Assembly: GCA_021789565.1 (NCBI GenBank)
Contig: JAJYJL010000407.1
Span: 1-7,173 of the forward strand
Direction: 5' to 3'
Source: Acidobacteriota bacterium
GTDB lineage: Bacteria; Acidobacteriota; Terriglobia; UBA7540
Length of the DNA: 7,173 nt
The notes under the pieces are model-generated. The model did no database searches, was not told where the DNA came from, and worked only from the letters and a program-made list of their open reading frames with translations. How positions within the stretch are numbered: position 1 is the first letter of the stretch; each line of letters begins with the position of its first letter. A program made the translations under genes and the position numbers. Shown one piece after another: positions 1 to 6,438 of this stretch.

Positions 1-2
1 AA

Positions 3-32
3 GAGGATATAGCAAAAGTCGCGGAAAATTGA
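3..32 (+). other. Possible C-terminal tail of an upstream gene, cut by the window edge
   Basis: Reading from base 3 gives the nine residues EDIAKVAEN and then TGA at 30-32. The string looks like an ordinary protein C-terminus, and a gene ending about 100 nt before the SDR start would fit an operon. Nine codons prove nothing. Another frame from base 2 is also open, to the TGA at 68-70. No family can be named. Confidence 0.15.
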
Positions 33-58
33 TACAAAGTTCAACTATGCGGAATAAA
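29..58 (+). promoter_or_regulatory. Weak candidate sigma70-type promoter before the SDR gene
   Basis: TTGATA at 29-34 resembles a -35 box. An AT-rich GAATAAA lies 17 nt further on (52-58) as a poor -10 candidate. It sits about 75 nt before the preferred SDR start. The -10 match is weak and the organism's promoter consensus is unknown. If an upstream gene really ends at 32, the SDR may instead be an internal gene of a longer operon. Confidence 0.15.
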
Positions 59-130
59 TCCGGTGATTGACGGATGGGCGGCTTGCAAGCCGGAATAGCG
101 AAGCGCAATTTCAGAGGGAAGCGGAAAGCC

Positions 131-916
131 ATGGGAACTTTTTCAAAAGATTGCCTCAACGGCAGGCGCGTCCTGATCACCGGCGGCCTGGGAGCCATTG
201 GCCGCGTGGTCGTGGAGCGCCTGCTTGAGGTTTCTGCTACCGTTGCAGTGAACGACATTCTTGAAGAGGCGAAGGCTGCCGAATTCATTCGCAATGCCGG
301 ATGGGCTGCCGACCGGTGCCTTTACTTCAAGGCCGATGTGACGCAGCCGGACGATGCCCGCGCGCTCGTTGAACGCACTGTTTCGGCCGTGGGAGGGCTG
401 GACATAGCGATCTGCCATGCGGGCATGGTTCAGAGTGGTCCCATCCTCGACTATTCGGTCGGCGACTGGGACAGGATTCTCAACCTGAATCTCAAGGGAG
501 CGTTTCTGGTTGCGCAAGCGGCGGCGAGGGCGATGGTGGCGGCTGGCACGACGGGAAAGATCATCTTCACCTCAAGCTGGGTGCAGGACGTTCCCTGGCC
601 CGAAATCACTCCCTACAACGTGTCAAAGAGCGGGTTGAAGATGCTGATGCGCGGCATGGCGCGCGAACTCGCGCCGAAGGGAATCCGGGTGAACTCCGTT
701 GCTCCGGGCATTGTGGGCGTCGGCATGGCCCGGCGACAATGGGACACCGAGCCCGATTATCGCCGGCGCGCGCAGAAGGCCATTCCGTTGGGCGTCTTGC
801 AGACCCCCGAATCCGTAGCCGACGCCATGATATTTCTCTGCTCTGAAGCTTCGGATTACATGACGGGAGCGTCGCTGCTGGTGGACGGCGGGTGCAGCCT
901 CTATCCCATGGACTGA
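131..916 (+). CDS. SDR-family NAD(P)-dependent oxidoreductase, probably a sugar or sugar-acid dehydrogenase
   Basis: A classical short-chain dehydrogenase of 261 residues, cytoplasmic. The Rossmann nucleotide-binding motif TGGLGAIG is at residues 17-24. An acidic D42 at the end of beta-2 suggests NAD over NADP. DV at 69-70 contacts adenine. CHAG at 95-98 replaces the usual NNAG. N120, S149, Y162 and K166 form the catalytic tetrad (SS then YNVSK). APG follows in RVNSVAPG, and the C-terminus has the usual TGASLLVDGG. The frame is open from an ATG at 74, but the ATG at 131 gives the normal family length, puts the first beta strand near residue 14, and has a purine-rich AGAGGGAAG at 113-121 upstream. 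The gene ends 3 nt before the dehydratase start, so the two are almost certainly co-transcribed and probably translationally coupled. SDR sequence alone does not give the substrate. From context I infer oxidation of a sugar or sugar acid, such as a galactose-1-dehydrogenase-like or keto-acid reductase role. Confidence 0.9.
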   Translation: MGTFSKDCLNGRRVLITGGLGAIGRVVVERLLEVSATVAVNDILEEAKAAEFIRNAGWAADRCLYFKADVTQPDDARALVERTVSAVGGLDIAICHAGMVQSGPILDYSVGDWDRILNLNLKGAFLVAQAAARAMVAAGTTGKIIFTSSWVQDVPWPEITPYNVSKSGLKMLMRGMARELAPKGIRVNSVAPGIVGVGMARRQWDTEPDYRRRAQKAIPLGVLQTPESVADAMIFLCSEASDYMTGASLLVDGGCSLYPMD

Positions 917-919
917 AAA

Positions 920-2089
920 ATGAAAATCACAGCCATTAAGAGCCTGGTGGTCAACGCGGAAATGAGGAACTGGGTCTTCGTCAAGGTGGAGACCGACCAG
1001 GCGGGACTATTCGGCTGGGGCGAAGCCTCGCTCGAATGGAAAACGCGCGCCGTGGTAGGAGCGATTGAAGACCTCGCCCCCATGGCCGTCGGCGAAGACC
1101 CGACGAGCATCGAGCACCTTTATCAGAAGCTCTACCGGCAGTCATTCTGGCGAATGGGCGTGATTGGCATGAGCGCCATCAGCGGCATCGAGCAGGCCTG
1201 CTGGGACATTCTGGGCAAGTCGCTCGGTGTGCCGGTCTACAAGCTGCTGGGCGGCGCGGTTCGCGACCGCGTGCGAATGTACACGCACCTGGGCGGCGGA
1301 AACATGAAGGCCGTGTACGAGAGCTTTGATCCCGGGCCGGTGATCGACCTGGCGCGCCAGGTTGTGGGCCGGGGCTATTCAGCCGTCAAAGTGGTCTGCG
1401 TGCCGTACTCGGAGCCGCTGATGAACCTGACGTACGTTAAGAAGTTTGCTGCGGTGATTGGCAAGCTGCGCGACGCGGTGGGCGATTCAGTTGACATCAT
1501 GATCGATTTCCACGGCCGGACCACGCCCGTCATGGCCGTCGAGTACATCAACGCGGCGGCGGAATTCAGCCCGTTCTTCTGTGAGGAGCCCGTGCCGCCG
1601 GAAAACGTTGCGGCGATGGCGGAAGTAAAGCGCGCTGTGTCCGTGCCGATTGCAACCGGAGAACGCCTGGTGACACGACACCAGTTCCGCGAGATCTTCG
1701 AGCAGCATGCCTGCCACGTGATCCAACCGGACCTGTGCCACTGCGGCGGGCTGCTGGAGGGCAAGAAAATCGCGGCCATGGCCGAGGCTTACCTGATGGG
1801 CGTGGCGCCGCACAACCCCCTGGGGCCCGTGGCGAACGCCGCGGCGCTGCACTTTGCGCTCTCCACGCCGAATTTCCTGATCCAGGAAGACATGCTGACC
1901 GACGTGCCCTGGCGGTGGGATGTGGTGCAGCATTCGCTTGAAACCCGCGACGGCTACTGGCTGAAGACGGAAAGCCCCGGCCTCGGCATCAGTGTCAGTG
2001 AAAAGGAAGCCGCCAAACATCCCTTCCAGCAGGAAGTCATCCACTCTACCAACATCCGCGCCGCCGACGGCGCCATCTTAGATTGGTAA
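920..2089 (+). CDS. Enolase-superfamily sugar-acid dehydratase, D-galactonate dehydratase (DgoD)-like
   Basis: A complete 389-residue member of the mandelate racemase/muconate lactonizing enzyme group. The N-terminal capping domain is at about 1-120 and the TIM barrel at about 125-360. Such enzymes use Mg2+ to abstract the alpha proton of a sugar acid and eliminate water, giving a 2-keto-3-deoxy acid. Metal ligands are D196 (IDFHGR), E222 (CEEPV) and E248 (TGERL). Catalytic residues are H198 in the DxH motif, H298 (APHNPLGP) and E323 (IQED). From memory, E. coli DgoD uses D183, E209, E235, H185, H285 and E310. Every spacing from the first ligand is the same here, which supports DgoD-type chemistry. 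The N-terminal specificity loop (YRQSFWRMG, 72-80) differs from that of E. coli, so another aldonate is possible. No good Shine-Dalgarno precedes ATG 920. The SDR stop is 3 nt upstream, which suggests translational coupling. Base composition is GC-rich, like the SDR and unlike the genes to the right. Confidence 0.88.
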   Translation: MKITAIKSLVVNAEMRNWVFVKVETDQAGLFGWGEASLEWKTRAVVGAIEDLAPMAVGEDPTSIEHLYQKLYRQSFWRMGVIGMSAISGIEQACWDILGKSLGVPVYKLLGGAVRDRVRMYTHLGGGNMKAVYESFDPGPVIDLARQVVGRGYSAVKVVCVPYSEPLMNLTYVKKFAAVIGKLRDAVGDSVDIMIDFHGRTTPVMAVEYINAAAEFSPFFCEEPVPPENVAAMAEVKRAVSVPIATGERLVTRHQFREIFEQHACHVIQPDLCHCGGLLEGKKIAAMAEAYLMGVAPHNPLGPVANAAALHFALSTPNFLIQEDMLTDVPWRWDVVQHSLETRDGYWLKTESPGLGISVSEKEAAKHPFQQEVIHSTNIRAADGAILDW

Positions 2090-2095
2090 CCGACT

Positions 2096-2492
2096 ATGAA
2101 CAATTCGCAATCTTTCATGTCTCACCACCAGTGCTGGAGCCGTGGCAGATGGGTCGAATGTTTCTTTAAAGAGAACGACAACGCGCACCTCAGACCATGC
2201 AGTTTTGCGTAGAGCGGTCGTGATGGTGGCAACCTATATAGCCAAACAAGGCTGATTGGATGCATAGGACTGACAGGAGAGGCTTGGAACCGGGATTTGT
2301 GAATCTCCTTCGAACCTCGACGGATCATTGATCTTCGGTATGACTACTCGCGCGGAACGACGTCCCGTCCCGACCAAAGAACTCCGTGTTGATGTCCATG
2401 GCTAGTGTTCAGGAATTCGTGCCAGAGTAATCGACAAAACTGCCGAAGTTGGAAAAGTAAATTACGATCCAATTGACGGAGGGCAAGTCTAA
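2096..2492 (+). pseudogene. Probable decayed coding sequence between the dehydratase and CBM9-like genes
   Basis: No intact gene fits this 400-nt stretch, but protein-like text runs along the + strand in pieces. The frame of base 2096 gives an open stretch to a TAG at 2210-2212, then text including RDGGNLYSQTRLIGCIGLTG up to a TGA near 2300, then IIDLRYDYSRGTTSRPDQ. A second frame (from about 2274) gives MTTRAERRPVPTKELRVDVHG at 2340-2402, an in-frame TAG at 2403-2405, then SGIRARVIDKTAEVGKVNY and further residues to a TAA at 2490-2492. That TAA directly touches the ATG of the next gene (TAAATG). This pattern suggests the 3' end of a gene broken by a frameshift and stop codons. The LRVDV...IRARVID piece faintly recalls C-terminal beta-sandwich segments of beta-propeller glycosidase-like proteins, but I cannot name the family. 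The alternative is a non-coding spacer with chance open frames. No terminator is seen after the dehydratase. Confidence 0.4.
2478..2483 (+). promoter_or_regulatory. Strong Shine-Dalgarno sequence of the CBM9-like gene
   Basis: GGAGGG lies 9 nt before ATG 2493. It is the best ribosome-binding site in the window and fixes the start of the CBM9-like protein. It lies inside the proposed relic reading frame (the codons for its last residues), so it may have arisen as the intergenic signal of an old two-gene operon. Confidence 0.75.
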
Positions 2493-3338
2493 ATGCGAAC
2501 GAAGACAGGAAGCAATGATTACACTGAAAATCGTATTGCCCATTACATATGTCGCAGAGCTGAAGGACCAATAGTAATCGACGGACGACTTGATGAGACA
2601 TCGTGGCAGAGGGCTGAAAAATCTCCGCGCTTTGTAGACATGGTGACTGGAGAGCCCGGCTTCTACGATACACGAGCTTCAGTTTTGTGGGATGATCAAT
2701 ACCTCTATGTCGGTCTGTGGGTCGAAGATCCCTACGTGGAGGCTCACCTTACGCAAAAAGGTTCCTTGATTTTCCAAGAGAATGATGTCGAGGTATTTAT
2801 CGATGGGGTCGACTCCTATTCGGAGCTTGAAATCAATCCCTTGGGAACAACCTATCAAGTCTTCTTCATATGGCGGGACGCATACAAAGAAGGCGGCGTA
2901 TTCAACGTGCCCGAATTCAACATTTTCGAAAATGAGGCTCTAACTTTCGGGGGTAACTTCGACCGGGACACGAAGACGTTCTGGGCTGGAACCCACCCCC
3001 GTGGAATTCGCTGGGCCTTCTTGAATTGGGAGTTTCCCGGACTGCTTAAAGGCGTCCATGTGGATGGCAAGATTAACGACAGCACGGTTCCTGACCAAGG
3101 TTGGACGGTCGAGTTGGCTTTTCCTTGGGATGGGATGAAATATTTGGCAGCAGGGCGCTCTCTTCCACCCCGAAACGGGGATGTTTGGAGTATCTTCTTT
3201 GGACGCTTTGTGCTTCTAAGACCAAGTGGCAATGAGTTGGTGCCCCATCCTGCGTGGGTCTGGAATCCTCACGGCATCTACGACACGCACTTTCCAGAAT
3301 ACTGGCCCAGAATCCAGTTTTCGGATGAGACTGTCTGA
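2493..3338 (+). CDS. Carbohydrate-binding family 9-like protein (CBM9 / DOMON-like fold)
   Basis: The protein has 281 residues and its start is fixed by the GGAGGG site. The CBM9-type module fills almost the whole chain. The entry motif IDGRLDETSWQRAE is at 29-42. A strand ends in WDDQYLYVGLWVED at about 66-79. QENDVEVFIDG (95-105) is followed by the ELEINPLGT strand (111-119), and the closing strand is GWTVELAFPW (203-212). Aromatic residues are frequent, as expected for sugar stacking. CBM9 modules bind reducing-end sugars and are usually attached to secreted glycosidases. This one stands alone. The N-terminus MRTKTGSNDYTENRIAHY has no hydrophobic core, so no signal peptide is visible and the location is uncertain. 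Single-domain proteins of this kind are common in Acidobacteriota and Planctomycetota genomes (from memory), with no established role. The gene converges on the GH35 gene. Its GC content (about 48-53% in two sampled rows) is lower than that of the dehydratase. Family call secure; function unknown. Confidence 0.85.
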   Translation: MRTKTGSNDYTENRIAHYICRRAEGPIVIDGRLDETSWQRAEKSPRFVDMVTGEPGFYDTRASVLWDDQYLYVGLWVEDPYVEAHLTQKGSLIFQENDVEVFIDGVDSYSELEINPLGTTYQVFFIWRDAYKEGGVFNVPEFNIFENEALTFGGNFDRDTKTFWAGTHPRGIRWAFLNWEFPGLLKGVHVDGKINDSTVPDQGWTVELAFPWDGMKYLAAGRSLPPRNGDVWSIFFGRFVLLRPSGNELVPHPAWVWNPHGIYDTHFPEYWPRIQFSDETV

Positions 3339-3431
3339 AACCCATAAGCAGATCGTCAGGTCAACTCTGGAGACGGAAAACAGGTTGCCGAGGATTCAAA
3401 ATAGTAATCGGGAGAGAGATCGTGCAAAACA

Positions 3432-3462
3432 GTTGGGGAGTGGCTCAGCGGTACCCCACAAC
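3432..3462. repeat. Imperfect inverted repeat in the convergent spacer
   Basis: GTTGGGG at 3432-3438 can pair with CCCC and CAAC at 3454-3462, giving about 7 bp with a bulge and a loop of roughly 15-17 nt. It lies about 95 nt after the CBM9-like stop and could contribute to 3'-end formation. No T run follows it, so a terminator role is only a possibility. Confidence 0.3.
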
Positions 3463-3509
3463 CGACTAGTTAAGAGCACACTTCAGTTTTGTAAAGCGAA
3501 CTTTCTTGA

Positions 3510-3538
3510 CCGTGCTGGTTAGAGCTTCGCCAGCACGG
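3510..3538. terminator. Perfect 9-bp hairpin, likely shared terminator or 3'-end stabiliser
   Basis: CCGTGCTGG (3510-3518) and CCAGCACGG (3530-3538) are exact reverse complements around an 11-nt loop, and 7 of the 9 pairs are G-C. The hairpin sits 171 nt after the CBM9-like stop and 83 nt after the GH35 stop, so it could end transcripts from both sides. Neither strand has a T run after the stem, so it is not a textbook intrinsic terminator. It may act as an mRNA 3'-end stabiliser, work with Rho, or be a protein-binding palindrome. Confidence 0.5.
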
Positions 3539-3621
3539 AAACTCAGACCCCCAACGGCCCAAACACTGCGACCATCGACTGATCATTATTCCCCAGAATG
3601 CACATTACTAACTCTTAAAGG

Positions 3622-6402
3622 TTACCACTCGAAGGCAACCCGCACCTGGCGAACAGAATACTCAAGGTATGGTTCAATTTGAAGGGCGCGAATCAGTCCC
3701 GGTGTCTTTGTGTAGGCCAGCAATACAGTTAGAACGTTCTTATGGTCTCGCTGTTTGAAATACGGGTCAGGAAGAAAGAACTCGTCCTGGGGACCAGAAG
3801 TGGTGTAACGGCCGACGAACCGTCCGTTTAAGTAAATCAAGGCGTCGTGATCTGCATCGAAGACCAGCTTCCACGGCACAGTCCAACCTTCTGCAACCAC
3901 TGGCAATGAGAACTCAGCACGGCACCAGGTAAAGGCCGGAACACACTTGTCGTCAGCGGTAGCATCATCAAGTGATGCTTGCTTCCATTGCCCAAAGGCA
4001 AAATCGGGGTCTACCTCGCGCCCTTGCGCGGCTGCGGAGAAGGTCTGAACCTGCCATTTCTCAACGGAGGATCCCGTCTGCGGATTATTTCCGGCGCGGA
4101 CGAAATCAAGGCCCTTCAACTCTCCCAGCTTAGGTCCAAAATTGGCCGCTCCGAACAGCTCATAGGATATTTCAATCGTGTTGGCGCCACCTTTCAAATA
4201 ACGAGAGGCTTCCACTTCAGCCAACGCTTCCGCATTGCTGGCTTCAATTACGAGTCTGCCGTTAATAAACACTTTCTTCCAGTCGTCAGAAAGAGCTGCC
4301 ACATAAAGTGTGGGCTCACCGTTGTAATTCAACTGCCCGCGGTACTTGACGTAGCCGTAAGGAACAGGCCCCAGTTTTTCGAGCGCGACGGCGGGCGTGT
4401 TCTGCCACTGCCCAGAACCAGGATCAAAGGTTTCGACGGAAGACTCTACCGTCTTCAAGTCTACTCTCTGGACCGGGAGGTCAGGAGTTGAGACCTGCAC
4501 ATTGGCGATTCGGAATTGGGAATCGTAATCGATAGGCTGAGGCGATCCGTTGATGCGGTACCGGGTCGGCTGAGTAGGAAGCAGTACTTGCAGGTGATGT
4601 TCCCCAGGCAAGTACTCCAAATCTGCCCAAACGCGTTTGATCTCTGAAACGCACTTGCGGAGAATATAGGCATCCGTTATGAAGGGAACAGCCGTGTGGG
4701 TGCTGCCACTCACGCCGGGGAGGGACGTCACTTCCTCCACCCAGGTTCGCAGCGCAAGATTCTTCGGAAGAACAATGATTTGGAGGGTTTCATCAACGAG
4801 AAAGAATTTTGCTTCCTCTTCAACCTGAATTCCGACGATTGCAGACCCGGTATTGTTATCCCAGTGCTGATAAAGCGTCCTGCCCGTGATGCGCGGCTGC
4901 CGGTCGCACTGAAGCGCAATTTCCGCGACATTATTAGGCTCATCATACACAATAATGAAATGGCGATCCTTACTCTCGCCTTGCGACAGGACCTCTGCCG
5001 TCGTGTAGATCAACTCGCGAGACCCAACGGAAACGCGCAAAGGCAGCATCTTCATCCCATGGGGTCCCAAGACGAGTTCGCCTTCATGGGGAATGGTAAT
5101 CTTCCGTCCGCCGACGGCTGGGTCGGTAAAGGTCATCTTGAAGTGGTGCTCTGAGTCAGTATTTGCACGAGCAAACAGGACACCGCTCTTCTTGCTAACG
5201 CGCTCTCCGACCCAAACATCTGTGTTCGTCGACTCGCACTTCTCCTGGGAAGGCTGCGCTCGCGTGAGCAAGCCACCGAACATCTTCAGAAATTCACCGA
5301 TTCCGCGTGCCGCATAGTATTTATCCCACAGGCCGCCGGGTTCCCGCACGGGCGCTGCGTAGTCATAAGTGGTCGTCAACTTCTCTGCCGCCCAATCGAA
5401 ATTCGTTCCTCCGAAGCCCATGTAATAGTTGAAAAAGGTGACGCCCATCCCCAAAACTGACTTGGTCAACGCATTGATCTGTGCTGCGTTCACGCCAACC
5501 TGATCCACTGAAAGCTTTCCGCCGGTCTGCGAGAACCAACCACCCTGCAGTTCTGCGATACCGAGCACTCCCGAGGGCTGCTCTTTCCGCAATTTCGCTA
5601 GCGCGCGAGGAACGGCTTTCATAAAATTCCAGCGTGGGTAAAAATCACAGGTATCCATGATTCGATCCATATCCGGGTCAGCCGGGTCTCGAACCACTCG
5701 AGTCCAGTTGGTGAAGAGCGGGACGTCAATTCCAGCGTCCCAAGCCAAGTGCGCCAAGAATCGAATGTACTGGCGCTTTTCCAAATCAGGCAAGGGCCAA
5801 GAATCGTATTCGTTCTCAATCTGCATAAGAATGATCGGCCCACCATTTGTAATCTGGTAACGGCGGATGAGGGGAAGGACGTGGTCGTACCAATACTTCG
5901 ACGTCTTGAGGCTGTCGGGATGCACGCTGCGAAGAGGAAAGTTCTTGGCTATGATCCATCGAGGGAATCCGCCTCGCTCGAATTCGGCACAGATATAGGG
6001 CCCCGGGCGCACGATAACCCAGAATCCCATTTCATGCGCAAGTTTAAGAAAATCCTCAAACTCTGTAAAATCAAAATGGCCCTCTTCACGCTCGTGATAA
6101 TTCCAGAAGACCATGGTCTGTATTTGCTTGAGCCCTGCACGCTTAAGCTTAAGGAAGCGATCCGCCCAGAGCTCCCGTGGACAGCGAGTGTAATGAAATT
6201 CCGCGCCGAACAGAAGAACATCCTGGCCATGTATCGTGAAGCAATTGGAATCGTAACGGATGATCTGGGGCTGGCTGAAACGTTTCCATGCTGTATCCTC
6301 GCTGCGCAGGGCCATCAGCAATGCCCGTCCAAGTGGGGCAAGAGTCGCGGCAAACGGTACACTTATCCCGTACATCAGAAATTCCCGGCGCGTGTGTGTC
6401 AT
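3622..6402 (-). CDS. Tat-exported GH35 beta-galactosidase-like glycoside hydrolase
   Basis: The 926-residue enzyme starts at ATG 6402. The N-terminus MTHTRREFLMYG carries the twin-arginine motif (TRREFL, 4-9) followed by a hydrophobic stretch to about residue 32, so folded export by Tat is expected. No clear AxA cleavage site is seen, so it may stay anchored. The GH35 barrel spans about 45-380: GAEFHYTRCPRELW at 66-79, WNYHEREEGHFDF at 100-112, RPGPYICAEFERGGFPRW at 132-149, MQIENEY at 193-199 with acid/base E198, and AELQGGWF at 283-290 with nucleophile E284. GGTNF (331-335) and TYDYAAPV (345-352) close the site. Two galactose-binding-like beta-sandwich modules follow, at about 680-770 (ending FGAANFGPKLGELKG) and 782-925. 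GH35 enzymes release terminal beta-galactose with retention; some act on other linkages, so the exact substrate is open. An in-frame TTG at 6435 would add 11 residues before the Tat motif, but ATG 6402 has a proper ribosome-binding site. The gene lies 36 nt after the MFS gene, probably in one operon. Confidence 0.9.
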   Translation of the reverse strand: MTHTRREFLMYGISVPFAATLAPLGRALLMALRSEDTAWKRFSQPQIIRYDSNCFTIHGQDVLLFGAEFHYTRCPRELWADRFLKLKRAGLKQIQTMVFWNYHEREEGHFDFTEFEDFLKLAHEMGFWVIVRPGPYICAEFERGGFPRWIIAKNFPLRSVHPDSLKTSKYWYDHVLPLIRRYQITNGGPIILMQIENEYDSWPLPDLEKRQYIRFLAHLAWDAGIDVPLFTNWTRVVRDPADPDMDRIMDTCDFYPRWNFMKAVPRALAKLRKEQPSGVLGIAELQGGWFSQTGGKLSVDQVGVNAAQINALTKSVLGMGVTFFNYYMGFGGTNFDWAAEKLTTTYDYAAPVREPGGLWDKYYAARGIGEFLKMFGGLLTRAQPSQEKCESTNTDVWVGERVSKKSGVLFARANTDSEHHFKMTFTDPAVGGRKITIPHEGELVLGPHGMKMLPLRVSVGSRELIYTTAEVLSQGESKDRHFIIVYDEPNNVAEIALQCDRQPRITGRTLYQHWDNNTGSAIVGIQVEEEAKFFLVDETLQIIVLPKNLALRTWVEEVTSLPGVSGSTHTAVPFITDAYILRKCVSEIKRVWADLEYLPGEHHLQVLLPTQPTRYRINGSPQPIDYDSQFRIANVQVSTPDLPVQRVDLKTVESSVETFDPGSGQWQNTPAVALEKLGPVPYGYVKYRGQLNYNGEPTLYVAALSDDWKKVFINGRLVIEASNAEALAEVEASRYLKGGANTIEISYELFGAANFGPKLGELKGLDFVRAGNNPQTGSSVEKWQVQTFSAAAQGREVDPDFAFGQWKQASLDDATADDKCVPAFTWCRAEFSLPVVAEGWTVPWKLVFDADHDALIYLNGRFVGRYTTSGPQDEFFLPDPYFKQRDHKNVLTVLLAYTKTPGLIRALQIEPYLEYSVRQVRVAFEW

Positions 6403-6410
6403 TGCAAAAG

Positions 6411-6414
6411 CCTC
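6411..6414 (-). promoter_or_regulatory. Shine-Dalgarno site that decides the GH35 start
   Basis: On the - strand GAGG (6414 to 6411) lies 8 nt before ATG 6402. This favours the ATG that directly precedes the Tat motif over the in-frame TTG at 6435, which would place residues ahead of the twin arginines. Confidence 0.6.
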
Positions 6415-6438
6415 ATTGACAAGAGTTGAGATCAAACT

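Larger units (their letters stand above)
3339..3621. other. Convergent intergenic spacer with inverted repeats, no gene
   Basis: This spacer lies between the stop codons of two converging genes. One + frame stays open from within the CBM9-like gene to 3522, but the part beyond the stop shows no family signature and no start signal. The spacer holds a perfect 9-bp inverted repeat (3510-3538), a weaker imperfect one (3432-3462) and a 4-bp stem around CGAA (3493-3504). I see no tRNA, CRISPR or mobile-element signal. Confidence 0.6.

Noticed and set aside
74..130. N-terminal extension of the SDR from ATG 74
   Set aside because: It would add 19 residues before the normal SDR start and has no family support. 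ATG 131 gives the standard length and has a purine-rich site upstream.
1487..2044. 185-codon open frame antisense to the dehydratase gene
   Set aside because: It is a shadow produced by the GC-rich codon use of the real gene. Its composition is Arg- and His-rich and no domain is recognisable.
2340..2402. Small stand-alone peptide gene MTTRAERRPVPTKELRVDVHG
   Set aside because: There is no Shine-Dalgarno before ATG 2340, and the protein-like text continues on both sides of it, so it reads better as part of a decayed gene.
2344..2673. 109-codon - strand frame across the relic and the CBM9-like start
   Set aside because: It runs antisense into a secure gene and its residues look random (rich in Leu, Cys, Arg and His). 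The + strand reading of the same region is more protein-like.
3226..3522. 98-codon + frame overlapping the end of the CBM9-like gene
   Set aside because: It begins in another frame inside the real gene. The part beyond it has no recognisable domain and no ribosome-binding site.
5749..6429. 226-codon open frame antisense to the GH35 gene, plus similar ones at 3979-4491 and 4696-5154
   Set aside because: They lie wholly inside a gene with clear GH35 motifs on the other strand and show no family signature.
6403..6435. TTG start of the GH35 gene at 6435
   Set aside because: It would put 11 residues ahead of the Tat motif. ATG 6402 has GAGG 8 nt upstream and places the twin arginines at the usual position.
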